A stretch of DNA of 64,000 nt, from contig NZ_CP056783.1 in the NCBI RefSeq assembly GCF_023278045.1, positions 868,001-932,000 of the forward strand. Direction: 5' to 3'. Within the stretch, counting starts at the first letter, position 1. Each line of letters begins with the position of its first letter. The DNA comes from Flavobacterium sp. K5-23. GTDB lineage: Bacteria > Bacteroidota > Bacteroidia > Flavobacteriales > Flavobacteriaceae. The notes beneath the pieces were generated by a model. The model did not search any database. It was not told where the DNA came from and saw only the letters and a list, made by a program, of their open reading frames with translations. Of the stretch, positions 9,183 to 16,321 are shown piece after piece. The position numbers were made by a program, and so were the translations under genes.

Positions 9183-9914
9183 ATGAATACACAAAACACA
9201 TTAGAACAGCTTAAAGGTCTTAAATTAACGGGCATGGCCAAAAGGTATGAAGCCGCACTATCACTTCCTGTACATGAAATAGAGGATGTCCATTCTTTGA
9301 TTGCTATGATTACTCAGGCAGAAGTAGAATACAGAGAGTACACCAGAACACAAAAGTATCTAAAGGTTAGTAAACTGCGTTACCATGCATTACCAGAAGA
9401 TATAATCTGTAATGCAGAAAGAGGCATTACACGAGAACAGGTATTAAGACTTTCTGATGGCATGTTTATAGAAAAAGGCGAAAACGTTCTGATAACTGGT
9501 GCCACTGGTTGTGGTAAATCTTTTATGGCCTGCGCCTTAGGGCGCAGTGCTTGTTTGCTTGGTTACCGTACTCAGTACTTTAGTATGAATAAGTTCATGG
9601 ATGCCGTGACCCAAGCAAGGCTCGATGGTTCGTATCTGAAATGGATTAGGGGTATCTCTGCAAATAAGCTGCTGATCCTAGATGACTTTGGGTTGAAAGC
9701 CCTGAACAATGACGCAAGGATTGCATTGCTTGATATTCTCGAAGATAGATATGGTTTAGGGTCAACTATGATTACTTCACAGTTACCCGTGGACACTTGG
9801 TACAACTTCATTGAGGAGCCAACTCTGGCCGACGCTATTATGGACAGATTGTCAGCTTCGGCACACAGAATAGCACTAACAGGCAAATCTTTGAGAACTA
9901 AAAAAAATCATTAA
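9183..9914 (+). CDS. istB: IS21-type ATP-binding helper protein IstB
   Basis: This 243-residue AAA+ ATPase of the IstB/DnaC-like family starts with a helical N-domain (LEQLKGLKLTGMAKRYE). Walker A is GATGCGKS near residues 106-113 and Walker B is LLILDDFG near 163-170; a sensor-like TSQLPVDTW and an arginine-rich end (IMDRLSASAHRI) follow. The length is normal for the family. IstB proteins assemble on DNA with ATP and help IstA choose and reach the target. It lies 25 bases after istA, and the right-end transposase sites begin about 50 bases downstream. Confidence 0.93.
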   Translation: MNTQNTLEQLKGLKLTGMAKRYEAALSLPVHEIEDVHSLIAMITQAEVEYREYTRTQKYLKVSKLRYHALPEDIICNAERGITREQVLRLSDGMFIEKGENVLITGATGCGKSFMACALGRSACLLGYRTQYFSMNKFMDAVTQARLDGSYLKWIRGISANKLLILDDFGLKALNNDARIALLDILEDRYGLGSTMITSQLPVDTWYNFIEEPTLADAIMDRLSASAHRIALTGKSLRTKKNH

Positions 9915-10034
9915 CTTTGAAAAATATCATCTTTACTTAGTGATGATAAAGGACGGTTTGACTGGCGTACTTTACTCCGGAATAAATGGCGACCTTTAGC
10001 GCGGAATGGTGGCGTACTTTCGTCGGAATATCTA

Positions 10035-10391
10035 GTTATTGAAGTAACGAGCAGATTCGAACATTCCTTTACCTAATTTTTATTAAAAATTAAACATTAA
10101 AAAAATCTTCAAATTCCTTTTAAGGTTATTGAAGTTACGAGCAGATTCGAACATTCCTTTACCTAATTTTTTCTAAAAATTAAACTTAAAAAGACTCTAC
10201 AAATTTCTTTTAAGGTTATCGAAGTTACGAGCAGATTCGAACATTCCTTTACCTAATTTTTTCTAAAAATTAAACTTAAAAAGACTCTACAAATTTCTTT
10301 TAAGGTTATCGAAGTTACGAGCAGTTTCGAACATTCCTTTACCTAATTTTTAATAAAAATTAAACATAAAAAAAACCTTCAAATTTCTTTG
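10035..10391. repeat. Right part of tandem array of tRNA-Cys 3'-end units
   Basis: Units continue after the IS21-type element at 10035-10121 (rest of unit 4), 10122-10211, 10212-10301 and 10302-10391, then merge into the intact tRNA-Cys. The last units are almost identical 90-bp copies. Read on the minus strand, each runs: truncated T-loop and acceptor piece (GTTCGAATCTGCTCG), a degenerate copy of the tRNA terminator, then about 35 bp of AT-rich spacer containing AATTAGGTAAAGGAAT. No unit retains the 5' half, D-arm or anticodon, so none can form a tRNA. Confidence 0.85.
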
Positions 10392-10398
10392 AAGGTTT
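10373..10398 (-). terminator. Terminator of tRNA-Cys
   Basis: The stem AACCTTCAAA / TTTGAAGGTT directly after the tRNA 3' end on the minus strand is followed by eight T. Degenerate copies recur in each repeat unit. Confidence 0.75.
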
Positions 10399-10401
10399 TA
10401 G

Positions 10402-10472
10402 AGGCATCGAGCAGATTCGAACTGCTGTAGGAGCTTTTGCAGAGCCCAGCCTAGCCACTCGGCCACGACGCC
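10402..10472 (-). tRNA. tRNA-Cys (GCA)
   Basis: Read on the minus strand, 71 bases fold as a tRNA. The acceptor stem GGCGTCG pairs with CGATGCC and leaves U73, the usual Cys discriminator. The anticodon stem GGGCT/AGCTC encloses the loop CTGCAAA with anticodon GCA. The T-stem AGCAG/CTGCT encloses TTCGAAT. CCA is not encoded. The gene is the parent of the tandem units at 7053-10391, which copy its 3' end. It is transcribed away from folB, starting about 130 bases past folB's stop on the same strand. Confidence 0.92.
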
Positions 10473-10599
10473 CATTGTTGAATGGATGGCAAAAGTAGGT
10501 AAAAAGTTTAAAAATTTAATACTAAATCTTGAAAAATTTTAAAAAACTTTTGTTTCATCCTTTCTGAATTAGTTTAAATTCTCTTGGCTTCACTCTAAT

Positions 10600-10959
10600 T
10601 TATGATCTGTATTCTTCCAGTTCTATAGTAACTGCTTCTACATCACCACCAATAGGAGGATTCAATTTAGAAACACCCAAAAGTATTCTTGATACCGATG
10701 CTATTTCATTAAATATTCTACTTATAATTCTATGACCCACATGTTCTAATAAATTAGCACGAATTGCCATTTCTTCCACTACAATCTTATTTAATAACAC
10801 ATAATCTACTGTATCATTCAAATCATCTGATAGGCAAGATTTCCTTAAATCAGTCTTGATTTCTAAATCTACGGAGTAATCCGAACCTATTTTTCCTTCT
10901 TCAATCAAACATCCATGATAGGAGTAGGTTCTTATATTTTTTAGTTTTATAGTGCTCAT
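10600..10959 (-). CDS. folB: Dihydroneopterin aldolase
   Basis: A 119-residue protein of normal FolB length. It begins MSTIKLKNIRTYSYHGCLIEE, with the YHG and acidic residues (Glu20/Glu21) that bind the pterin, and has the active-site lysine in VSKLNPPIGG (Lys98). It would convert 7,8-dihydroneopterin to 6-hydroxymethyl-dihydropterin plus glycolaldehyde in folate synthesis, probably as an oligomer in the cytosol. It is divergent from glnS with about 147 bases between them; no other folate gene is adjacent. Confidence 0.9.
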   Translation of the reverse strand: MSTIKLKNIRTYSYHGCLIEEGKIGSDYSVDLEIKTDLRKSCLSDDLNDTVDYVLLNKIVVEEMAIRANLLEHVGHRIISRIFNEIASVSRILLGVSKLNPPIGGDVEAVTIELEEYRS

Positions 10960-11080
10960 TTTGCTGTTATTTTAAAAATTGTTTTTCCTTTATTCGATAA
11001 AAGTACGAAGTTATTTAAGTTTTATCCATATATAGTTAAATTACCAAAACATCAATTAACTAATTAACGAACTATTTTGG

Positions 11081-11088
11081 TAACTTTG
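11081..11088 (+). promoter_or_regulatory. -7 promoter element of glnS
   Basis: TAACTTTG fits the Bacteroidota -7 consensus TAnnTTTG and lies 18 bases before the glnS start. A matching -33 element is weak. Confidence 0.5.
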
Positions 11089-11106
11089 CTCTTTTAATAT
11101 ACAAAC

Positions 11107-13212
11107 ATGTCAACTGAAGAAAAATCACTCCATTTTATAGAACAAATCATTGAAGAAAATTTAGCTAACGGTTTTCCTAAGGAGAATCTACGTTTTCGTT
11201 TTCCACCAGAACCTAATGGGTATTTACACATAGGTCATGCTAAATCAATTTGTTTGCAATTTGGTTTAGGATTGCGTTATAACGCCCCTGTAAATTTACG
11301 TTTTGATGATACTAATCCTGCTAAAGAAGAGCAAGAATATGTTGATGCCATCAAGGATGATTTGCTATGGTTAGGTTTTAATTGGGCCGAAGAACGCTAC
11401 GCTTCTGATTACTTTCAGCAATTGTATGATTGGGCTGTTGCTATGATAAAAAACGGTAAAGCATATATAGATAGTCAGTCTTCTGAAGATATGGCTATTC
11501 AAAAAGGGACACCTACACAACCCGGAGTTGATGGTCCTTATAGAAACCGTTCAATTGAAGAGAATCTTACTTTATTCGAAGGAATGAAAAACGGTGATTT
11601 TCCGGAAGGAAGTCATGTTTTAAGAGCAAAAATTGACATGAAATCAACTAATATGTTGATGCGTGATCCATTGATGTATAGAATTTTACACCGTCATCAT
11701 CATAGAACAGGAAATGATTGGAAAATCTATCCTATGTATGATTATGCGCATGGTGAAAGTGATTATATAGAACAAATATCACATTCTATTTGTACGCTAG
11801 AATTTGTAATGCATAAGGAATTATACAACTGGTTTTTAGATCAAATTGCTGATGTTTCTAAAGTAAGACCACATCAATATGAATTTGCTCGTTTGAATCT
11901 TAATTATACTGTAATGAGCAAGCGTAAATTATTACAACTTGTTCAGGATAAAATTGTTAATGGCTGGGACGATCCTAGAATGCCAACTATTTCGGGTTTA
12001 CGCAGACGTGGTTATACAGCTAATTCTATTCGTAAATTTTGTGAAATTATAGGTGTTGCAAAACGTGAGAATGTGATTGATGTATCACTTTTAGAATTTT
12101 GTTTACGGGAAGATTTAAACAAAACAGCGCCTAGAGTCATGGCTGTTTTAGATCCAGTAAAATTAGTAATTACGAATTATCCTTCTAGAAAAGAAGAATG
12201 GTTTGATGCCGAAAATAATCAGGAAGATGAGGCAGCAGGTTTTAGAAAAGTACCTTTTTCAGGTGAATTATATATTGAGAGAGAAGATTTTTTAGAAGTT
12301 GCTCCAGCTAAATTTTTCCGTTTGAGTATTGGTAATGAAGTTCGTCTTAAAAATGGGTACATCATTAAAGGTGAAAGTGTTACTAAGGATAAAAATGGCG
12401 TAATTACTGAAATTCAAGTAACATATGATGAAGACAGCCGAAGCGGAAGCGGGAGTGAAGCTTCACAAAGAAAAGTTGCTGGTACCTTACACTGGGTTTC
12501 TATTCCTCATGCTTTAGAGGTGGAAGTTCGTATGTACGACCGCTTGTTTATTGATGAAGCTCCGGATACTCATAAAGAGAAAAATTTCCTTGAATTTATG
12601 AATACTTCTTCACTTGAAACCGTAAAAGGGTATGTGGAACCAAGTTTAACTACTATTCAACCTGGCGACAAATTCCAATTTCAACGTTTGGGTTATTTTA
12701 ATGTTGATAAAGATTCAACTACCTCTAAATTAGTGTTTAACAAGACAGTTGGTTTAAAAGATGCTTGGGAAGAAAAAGGAAAAAAAGAAGCTAATTTATT
12801 GATGAATACCCAAAAAGAAATCAATAAATATGTAAAAGAGAAAGATGAAAACAACGCTGCTGTATTATTAAATAGCATTGTTGATAACATAGAGAGTATT
12901 GACAATTTCAGTTTATTAACTCAAACTGTTGTCAAGAATGTCAAGAATGACAATAACTCATTATTGTTTGCTAATTTGATTTTACTAAATTCTGATAAAA
13001 TTTCATCTAAGGATATCGAAAAAGATCCTTTATTGAAATTATATGGAATGTCATTGAAAAGTCAGTTGGCGTCTGTTCGAATTTTAGCCATTCAAAATAT
13101 TTTAAGTGATATTCAGAATAGTGTAGATTTTAAAACTCAACTCTCAGATTTAAAAAATTTAGAGAAAAATGAAAAAGTACTTGAAATTTTAAATTACTTT
13201 TATCCAGTATAG
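11107..13212 (+). CDS. glnS: Glutaminyl-tRNA synthetase with C-terminal extension
   Basis: This class I synthetase charges tRNA-Gln with glutamine. The HIGH-type motif is in PNGYLHIGHAKS (residues about 37-48), the KMSKS-type motif is VMSKRKLL (about 270), and LRFDDTNP and the beta-barrel anticodon-binding region follow to about residue 555. The protein has 701 residues, while the classical enzyme has about 555. Residues from about 560 onward form a helical, lysine- and asparagine-rich extension (for example KEINKYVKEKDENNAAVLL and SQLASVRILAIQNILSD). That extension resembles no domain I can name with certainty; a YqeY-like role, known for some other bacterial GlnRS tails, is only a possibility. 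Confidence 0.94.
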   Translation: MSTEEKSLHFIEQIIEENLANGFPKENLRFRFPPEPNGYLHIGHAKSICLQFGLGLRYNAPVNLRFDDTNPAKEEQEYVDAIKDDLLWLGFNWAEERYASDYFQQLYDWAVAMIKNGKAYIDSQSSEDMAIQKGTPTQPGVDGPYRNRSIEENLTLFEGMKNGDFPEGSHVLRAKIDMKSTNMLMRDPLMYRILHRHHHRTGNDWKIYPMYDYAHGESDYIEQISHSICTLEFVMHKELYNWFLDQIADVSKVRPHQYEFARLNLNYTVMSKRKLLQLVQDKIVNGWDDPRMPTISGLRRRGYTANSIRKFCEIIGVAKRENVIDVSLLEFCLREDLNKTAPRVMAVLDPVKLVITNYPSRKEEWFDAENNQEDEAAGFRKVPFSGELYIEREDFLEVAPAKFFRLSIGNEVRLKNGYIIKGESVTKDKNGVITEIQVTYDEDSRSGSGSEASQRKVAGTLHWVSIPHALEVEVRMYDRLFIDEAPDTHKEKNFLEFMNTSSLETVKGYVEPSLTTIQPGDKFQFQRLGYFNVDKDSTTSKLVFNKTVGLKDAWEEKGKKEANLLMNTQKEINKYVKEKDENNAAVLLNSIVDNIESIDNFSLLTQTVVKNVKNDNNSLLFANLILLNSDKISSKDIEKDPLLKLYGMSLKSQLASVRILAIQNILSDIQNSVDFKTQLSDLKNLEKNEKVLEILNYFYPV

Positions 13213-13225
13213 TTTTTACCAATTG

Positions 13226-13256
13226 AAAGCGTCTTTTATAAGGCGCTTTTTTTATT
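13226..13256 (+). terminator. Terminator after glnS
   Basis: The hairpin AAAGCGTC / GGCGCTTT (one G-T pair) is followed by a T-run. Beyond it, 13257-13500 holds no gene that I can see. Confidence 0.65.
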
Positions 13257-13500
13257 ATTGTATTTTACTATTACTTATTGAATTATTATAATATTTTTCG
13301 ATTATAATCGACCTTCATATATTGAATTTAATTAATTAAAAAACATTATTTGTATTCATATGTGTTTTGGTGTTTTTGTGTCCAGAAACAGCTTTATATG
13401 CGTTTTTACCGCATTTATTTTCAATTTAACTGCTTATTAACAACAAGATGTTAATAAATATTGTATCTTTAGAATAATATTAACAATAATCATAAAATTT

Positions 13501-13830
13501 ATGTCAAGTAATACAGGGAATACATTATTAGCTCTTTTAACTGGAGCGGCTATTGGAGCAGGAGTAGGAATTTTGTTTGCTCCGGATAAAGGTTCAAAAA
13601 CTAGAGTAAAAATTAAAGACGGATATAAAGTAGCAAAAAAAGATTTGAAATTTAAAATTGACGACGTATCATCAGATTTGAAAAGTAAAATGAAAATAGC
13701 AAAATTAGACCTGGAAGAAACCTATGATGATATGCTTTGTAATATGAGTGTAAAAACAGAAGAGGTTATTACTTTTTTGGAAGCTAAACTAGCAGACTTA
13801 AAAACACAAAACGCAAAACTTCAAAAATAA
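13501..13830 (+). CDS. YtxH-like small membrane-anchored protein
   Basis: The 109-residue protein has one glycine/alanine-rich hydrophobic segment near the N-terminus (TLLALLTGAAIGAGVGILFAP, split here by family convention as the YtxH-type GAAIGAGVGILFAP) followed by KGSKTR and a long charged helical tail (DDVSSDLKSKMKIAKLD). This matches the YtxH domain of small stress-associated membrane proteins. The tail is probably a cytosolic amphipathic helix. It heads a tight cluster with the next two genes, which also encode short membrane proteins; the cluster is likely one operon. Molecular function is not known. Confidence 0.8.
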   Translation: MSSNTGNTLLALLTGAAIGAGVGILFAPDKGSKTRVKIKDGYKVAKKDLKFKIDDVSSDLKSKMKIAKLDLEETYDDMLCNMSVKTEEVITFLEAKLADLKTQNAKLQK

Positions 13831-13871
13831 ATTATTTTTCAAATTACTATTGATAACTTAAAAATCAAAAT

Positions 13872-14222
13872 ATGGCTTTTGAAGAATTAAAAGAAAACGC
13901 TGAAGACATTCAAGAACAAGCAAAAGCTTATATTGAAACTAATGTTGCTTTTTTAAAATTATGGGGTTTCAAGATGATTATGAAATCCACAACAACAATA
14001 TTGAAATTTATTTTAATACTTTCCTTTTTTTTAATTTTTATTTTATTTCTTTCAATTGCAGGAGCTTATGCATTAGCTGATATTTTAGACAGTTTTGCAT
14101 TAGGTTTTCTTATTGTTGCTGGAATTTATTTGGTTTTAATAATTTTAATTTACATTTTTAAAAATAAAATAATTGAAAAACCGTTTTTAAAGAAATTTTC
14201 CGATATCTATTTTAATGACTAA
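13872..14222 (+). CDS. Holin-like (Phage_holin_3_6 type) small membrane protein
   Basis: A 116-residue protein with a charged N-terminal helix (FEELKENAEDIQEQAKAYIE) and two strongly hydrophobic helices at about residues 44-72 and 75-98, ending in a basic tail. This layout fits the family annotated as phage holin superfamily or DUF1469, common in bacterial chromosomes and not evidence for a phage. It follows the YtxH gene by 41 bases and precedes the next small gene by 3. A role in envelope stress or membrane homeostasis is inferred only from the YtxH neighbour. Confidence 0.65.
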   Translation: MAFEELKENAEDIQEQAKAYIETNVAFLKLWGFKMIMKSTTTILKFILILSFFLIFILFLSIAGAYALADILDSFALGFLIVAGIYLVLIILIYIFKNKIIEKPFLKKFSDIYFND

Positions 14223-14225
14223 TCT

Positions 14226-14480
14226 ATGAAAAACAAACAATACACTTCTTTCGATCAGATTGACAGAGAATTGGAAATTTTAAGAATTGAAAAAGAAATC
14301 AATCATCAAAAATTACTTTTAGTCGTTCAAAAAACAAAAGAAAGTTTACAACTTCTTAATATGGTTAGTGGTTTAGTGGGTACTATTAGTGCTCCTTTTT
14401 CTAATGCTTATACAGGTATTTTAAAAATGGGTATTCCACTGATTATCAAATTTCTAAGGCGTAAAAAAAGAGGCTGTTAA
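14226..14480 (+). CDS. Hypothetical 84-residue protein, third gene of the YtxH cluster
   Basis: I do not recognise a named family. The N-terminal half is a charged helix (EILRIEKEINHQKLLLVVQK); the C-terminal half is more hydrophobic (LVGTISAPFSNAYTGILK) and ends in a basic KFLRRKKRGC tail, suggesting peripheral or single-pass membrane association. It starts 3 bases after the holin-like gene and is followed at once by a terminator (14467-14490), so it ends the operon. Confidence 0.7.
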   Translation: MKNKQYTSFDQIDRELEILRIEKEINHQKLLLVVQKTKESLQLLNMVSGLVGTISAPFSNAYTGILKMGIPLIIKFLRRKKRGC

Positions 14481-14490
14481 GCCTCTTTTT
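14467..14490 (+). terminator. Terminator of the YtxH cluster
   Basis: AAAGAGGC / GCCTCTTT hairpin with a 6-base loop, overlapping the last codons of the upstream gene, followed by T6. Confidence 0.8.
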
Positions 14491-14506
14491 TATTTTATGG
14501 TAAAAA

Positions 14507-15496
14507 CTATTCCTCTTCAGATTCGTCCTCTTCAGACTTTTTTTCTGGTAGATTGTCAGTATATTTATCCTCTTTTTTAGTTACAATTCTTTTATTTTTT
14601 TTCATCATTTCTCCTACTTGATTAGAAGCGCTAAATGAAGCCACCATATTATTTAGCATATCGCTTCCAGCTTGTGGTGAATTAGGTAATAATATTAAAT
14701 TCGAATTTGTGTCTGCACCAATTGCTTGTAAAGTATCATAATGTTGTGTAACTACAATCAATGCCGAGGCTTCTTGTGAGTTAATACCAACTCTATTTAA
14801 TACATCAACACTTTCTACTAATCCTCTCGCAATCTCTCTTCTTTGGTCTGCAATACCTTGTCCTTGAAGACGTTTACTTTCCGCTTCGGCTTTTGCTTTA
14901 GCTACAATTCTAATTCTAGATGCTTCGGCTTCAAATTCTGCTACCGTTTTCTCTCTGTCTGCAGCATTTATTCTATTCATTGCATTTTTTACTTGAATGT
15001 CTGGATCAATATCAGTAACCAAAGTATTAATGATCGTATAACCGTAAGTAGTCATTGCTTCATTTAATTCTCTTTTTACCGCTATTGCAATATCGTCTTT
15101 TCTTTCGAATACATCATCCAGTTTCAACTTTGGAACTTCAGCTCTAACTACATCAAACACATAAGAAGTAATTTGATCATGAGCATATTCTAATTTATAA
15201 AAAGCATCATAAACCGTTTCTTTTACAACCATAAATTGTACAGATACTTTTAGTTTTACAAAAACATTATCTTTTGTTTTTGTTTCGATGATAACATCCA
15301 ATTGTTGGATTTTTAAATTCACACGTCCTGCAATACGGTCTATCAAAGGTATTTTTAATTGTAATCCAGAATGTCTTACACTGTGAAATTTACCAAATCG
15401 TTCCACAATAACGGATGTTTGTTGTTTGACTGTGAAAAAGGAGGATAGAAAAATAAATAATCCAAATACAAGAAAAATAATAAGAGCAATGTCCAT
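14507..15496 (-). CDS. SPFH/Band 7 (stomatin-like) membrane protein
   Basis: The 329-residue protein opens with a single membrane helix (about residues 3-25) and then the SPFH domain (VKQQTSVIVERFGKFH, through DVVRAEVPKLKLDDVF and MNRINAADREKTVAEFEAEA). A coiled, Ala/Glu-rich segment (AKAKAEAESKRLQGQGIADQ) and a low-complexity acidic tail (KKSEEDESEEE) follow. It belongs to the QmcA/stomatin/prohibitin group that forms large ring assemblies in the inner membrane and scaffolds proteases or lipids. The partner is not encoded nearby (no NfeD-like gene adjacent). It converges with the YtxH cluster. Confidence 0.88.
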   Translation of the reverse strand: MDIALIIFLVFGLFIFLSSFFTVKQQTSVIVERFGKFHSVRHSGLQLKIPLIDRIAGRVNLKIQQLDVIIETKTKDNVFVKLKVSVQFMVVKETVYDAFYKLEYAHDQITSYVFDVVRAEVPKLKLDDVFERKDDIAIAVKRELNEAMTTYGYTIINTLVTDIDPDIQVKNAMNRINAADREKTVAEFEAEASRIRIVAKAKAEAESKRLQGQGIADQRREIARGLVESVDVLNRVGINSQEASALIVVTQHYDTLQAIGADTNSNLILLPNSPQAGSDMLNNMVASFSASNQVGEMMKKNKRIVTKKEDKYTDNLPEKKSEEDESEEE

Positions 15497-15646
15497 AATT
15501 AGTATATTTTAGTTAAAAAACACTGTTAAATTACAAAAAAACTTTAGGTTTGTCACGGATTATAATTTTTATTGTGGTTTTGCCTTAATATCAATAACAT
15601 AACCATTAATAGATTTTCAGTTTTAACCCATTATAATACCACAATA

Positions 15647-16288
15647 ATGAAAAAGTTATTTATTAGCTTAGTTTTTTTTATACTAAGTAGTTCCGTTTTT
15701 GCACAATATTACTATAGAGATTCTAATCGAATTGGAATTACAGTAGGAGTTAATCAACTTTCTTTAAACACTGAAAATTTTACCACTAATCCTGAAATGG
15801 GATGGAATGCAGGACTTTCTATGCGTGGAAATTATTATAATAATTGGGATATGGTTTATTCCCTACAGTTTAGCGAAAACAATTTTACAGTACCAACAAG
15901 AAAATTAGGTATACTGGCTCAGGACGTTAATTATAAATTAGCTTCTGCTCAGGTATCTTTACAAATGAGTTATAGGTTAATTGAAAATCATCTAACTTTT
16001 GAGTTTGGTCCTATAGTTCAGGTCAATGGAAAATTAAAATTGGATGCAGACAAAGAAAATAATATTATAAACGGTACAACACTGTTGGCCAAAAATATAG
16101 TTGATGTTTCTAATTTTAATTTTTATCCTAGTGTGGGTTTTACCGCTGGAGTTAAACATTTTCGATTTAATGTTTCCTACCAATACGGTCTAAATAACTT
16201 TCTTGGGAATTTAAACAAGAATAATTTAGGGGTAGATTTTAAAGGAAACCCGGGTATTTTAAATGGCAATATTATTATTTATTTATAA
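15647..16288 (+). CDS. Outer-membrane beta-barrel (porin-family) protein
   Basis: Counting from the ATG at 15647 the product has 213 residues and starts with a clear signal peptide (MKKLFISLVFFILSSSVFAQ). The open frame extends upstream to 15572, but the signal peptide decides the start. The mature protein is a series of alternating beta strands (GITVGVNQLSLNTE, HLTFEFGPIVQV, FNVSYQYGLNN) typical of the 8-stranded outer-membrane proteins annotated as porin family or PorT-like in Bacteroidota. It probably sits in the outer membrane; substrate or partner is unknown. A bidirectional terminator separates it from gltX. Confidence 0.75.
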   Translation: MKKLFISLVFFILSSSVFAQYYYRDSNRIGITVGVNQLSLNTENFTTNPEMGWNAGLSMRGNYYNNWDMVYSLQFSENNFTVPTRKLGILAQDVNYKLASAQVSLQMSYRLIENHLTFEFGPIVQVNGKLKLDADKENNIINGTTLLAKNIVDVSNFNFYPSVGFTAGVKHFRFNVSYQYGLNNFLGNLNKNNLGVDFKGNPGILNGNIIIYL

Positions 16289-16289
16289 A

Positions 16290-16317
16290 AAAAGCTCCCA
16301 ATTTATTGGGAGCTTTT
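16290..16317. terminator. Bidirectional terminator between porin-like gene and gltX
   Basis: AAAAGCTCCCAAT / ATTGGGAGCTTTT is a 13-bp perfect stem with A and T runs on both sides; it can serve both convergent genes. Confidence 0.8.
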
Positions 16318-16321
16318 GGTT

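Larger units (their letters stand above)
7331..10034 (+). mobile_element. IS21-type insertion sequence, complete, about 2.7 kb
   Basis: The element carries istA and istB and has matching termini beginning GATATTCCG, left at 7331 and right (inverted) ending near 10032-10034. The 7-mer GTTATTG stands on both sides (7324-7330 and 10035-10041), as expected for a target duplication of IS21 size. Each end carries several copies of a 20-bp motif like ATTCCGCTACAAAGGTCGCC: six on the left (7334, 7357, 7381, 7404, 7428, 7484) and three inverted on the right (9964-9983, 9988-10007, 10011-10029). These are likely transposase binding sites. Both genes are intact, so it may be active. It is visibly richer in G and C than its surroundings. 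Confidence 0.9.

Noticed and set aside
7053..10391. A CRISPR array, because of regular repetition with a period near 90 bp
   Set aside because: The whole unit repeats including the spacer part; there are no variable spacers, no short repeats of 24-40 bp and no cas genes. The units derive from the tRNA-Cys 3' end.
13872..14222. A prophage, suggested by the holin-like protein
   Set aside because: There are no other phage genes, and this holin-like family is common in chromosomes beside YtxH genes.
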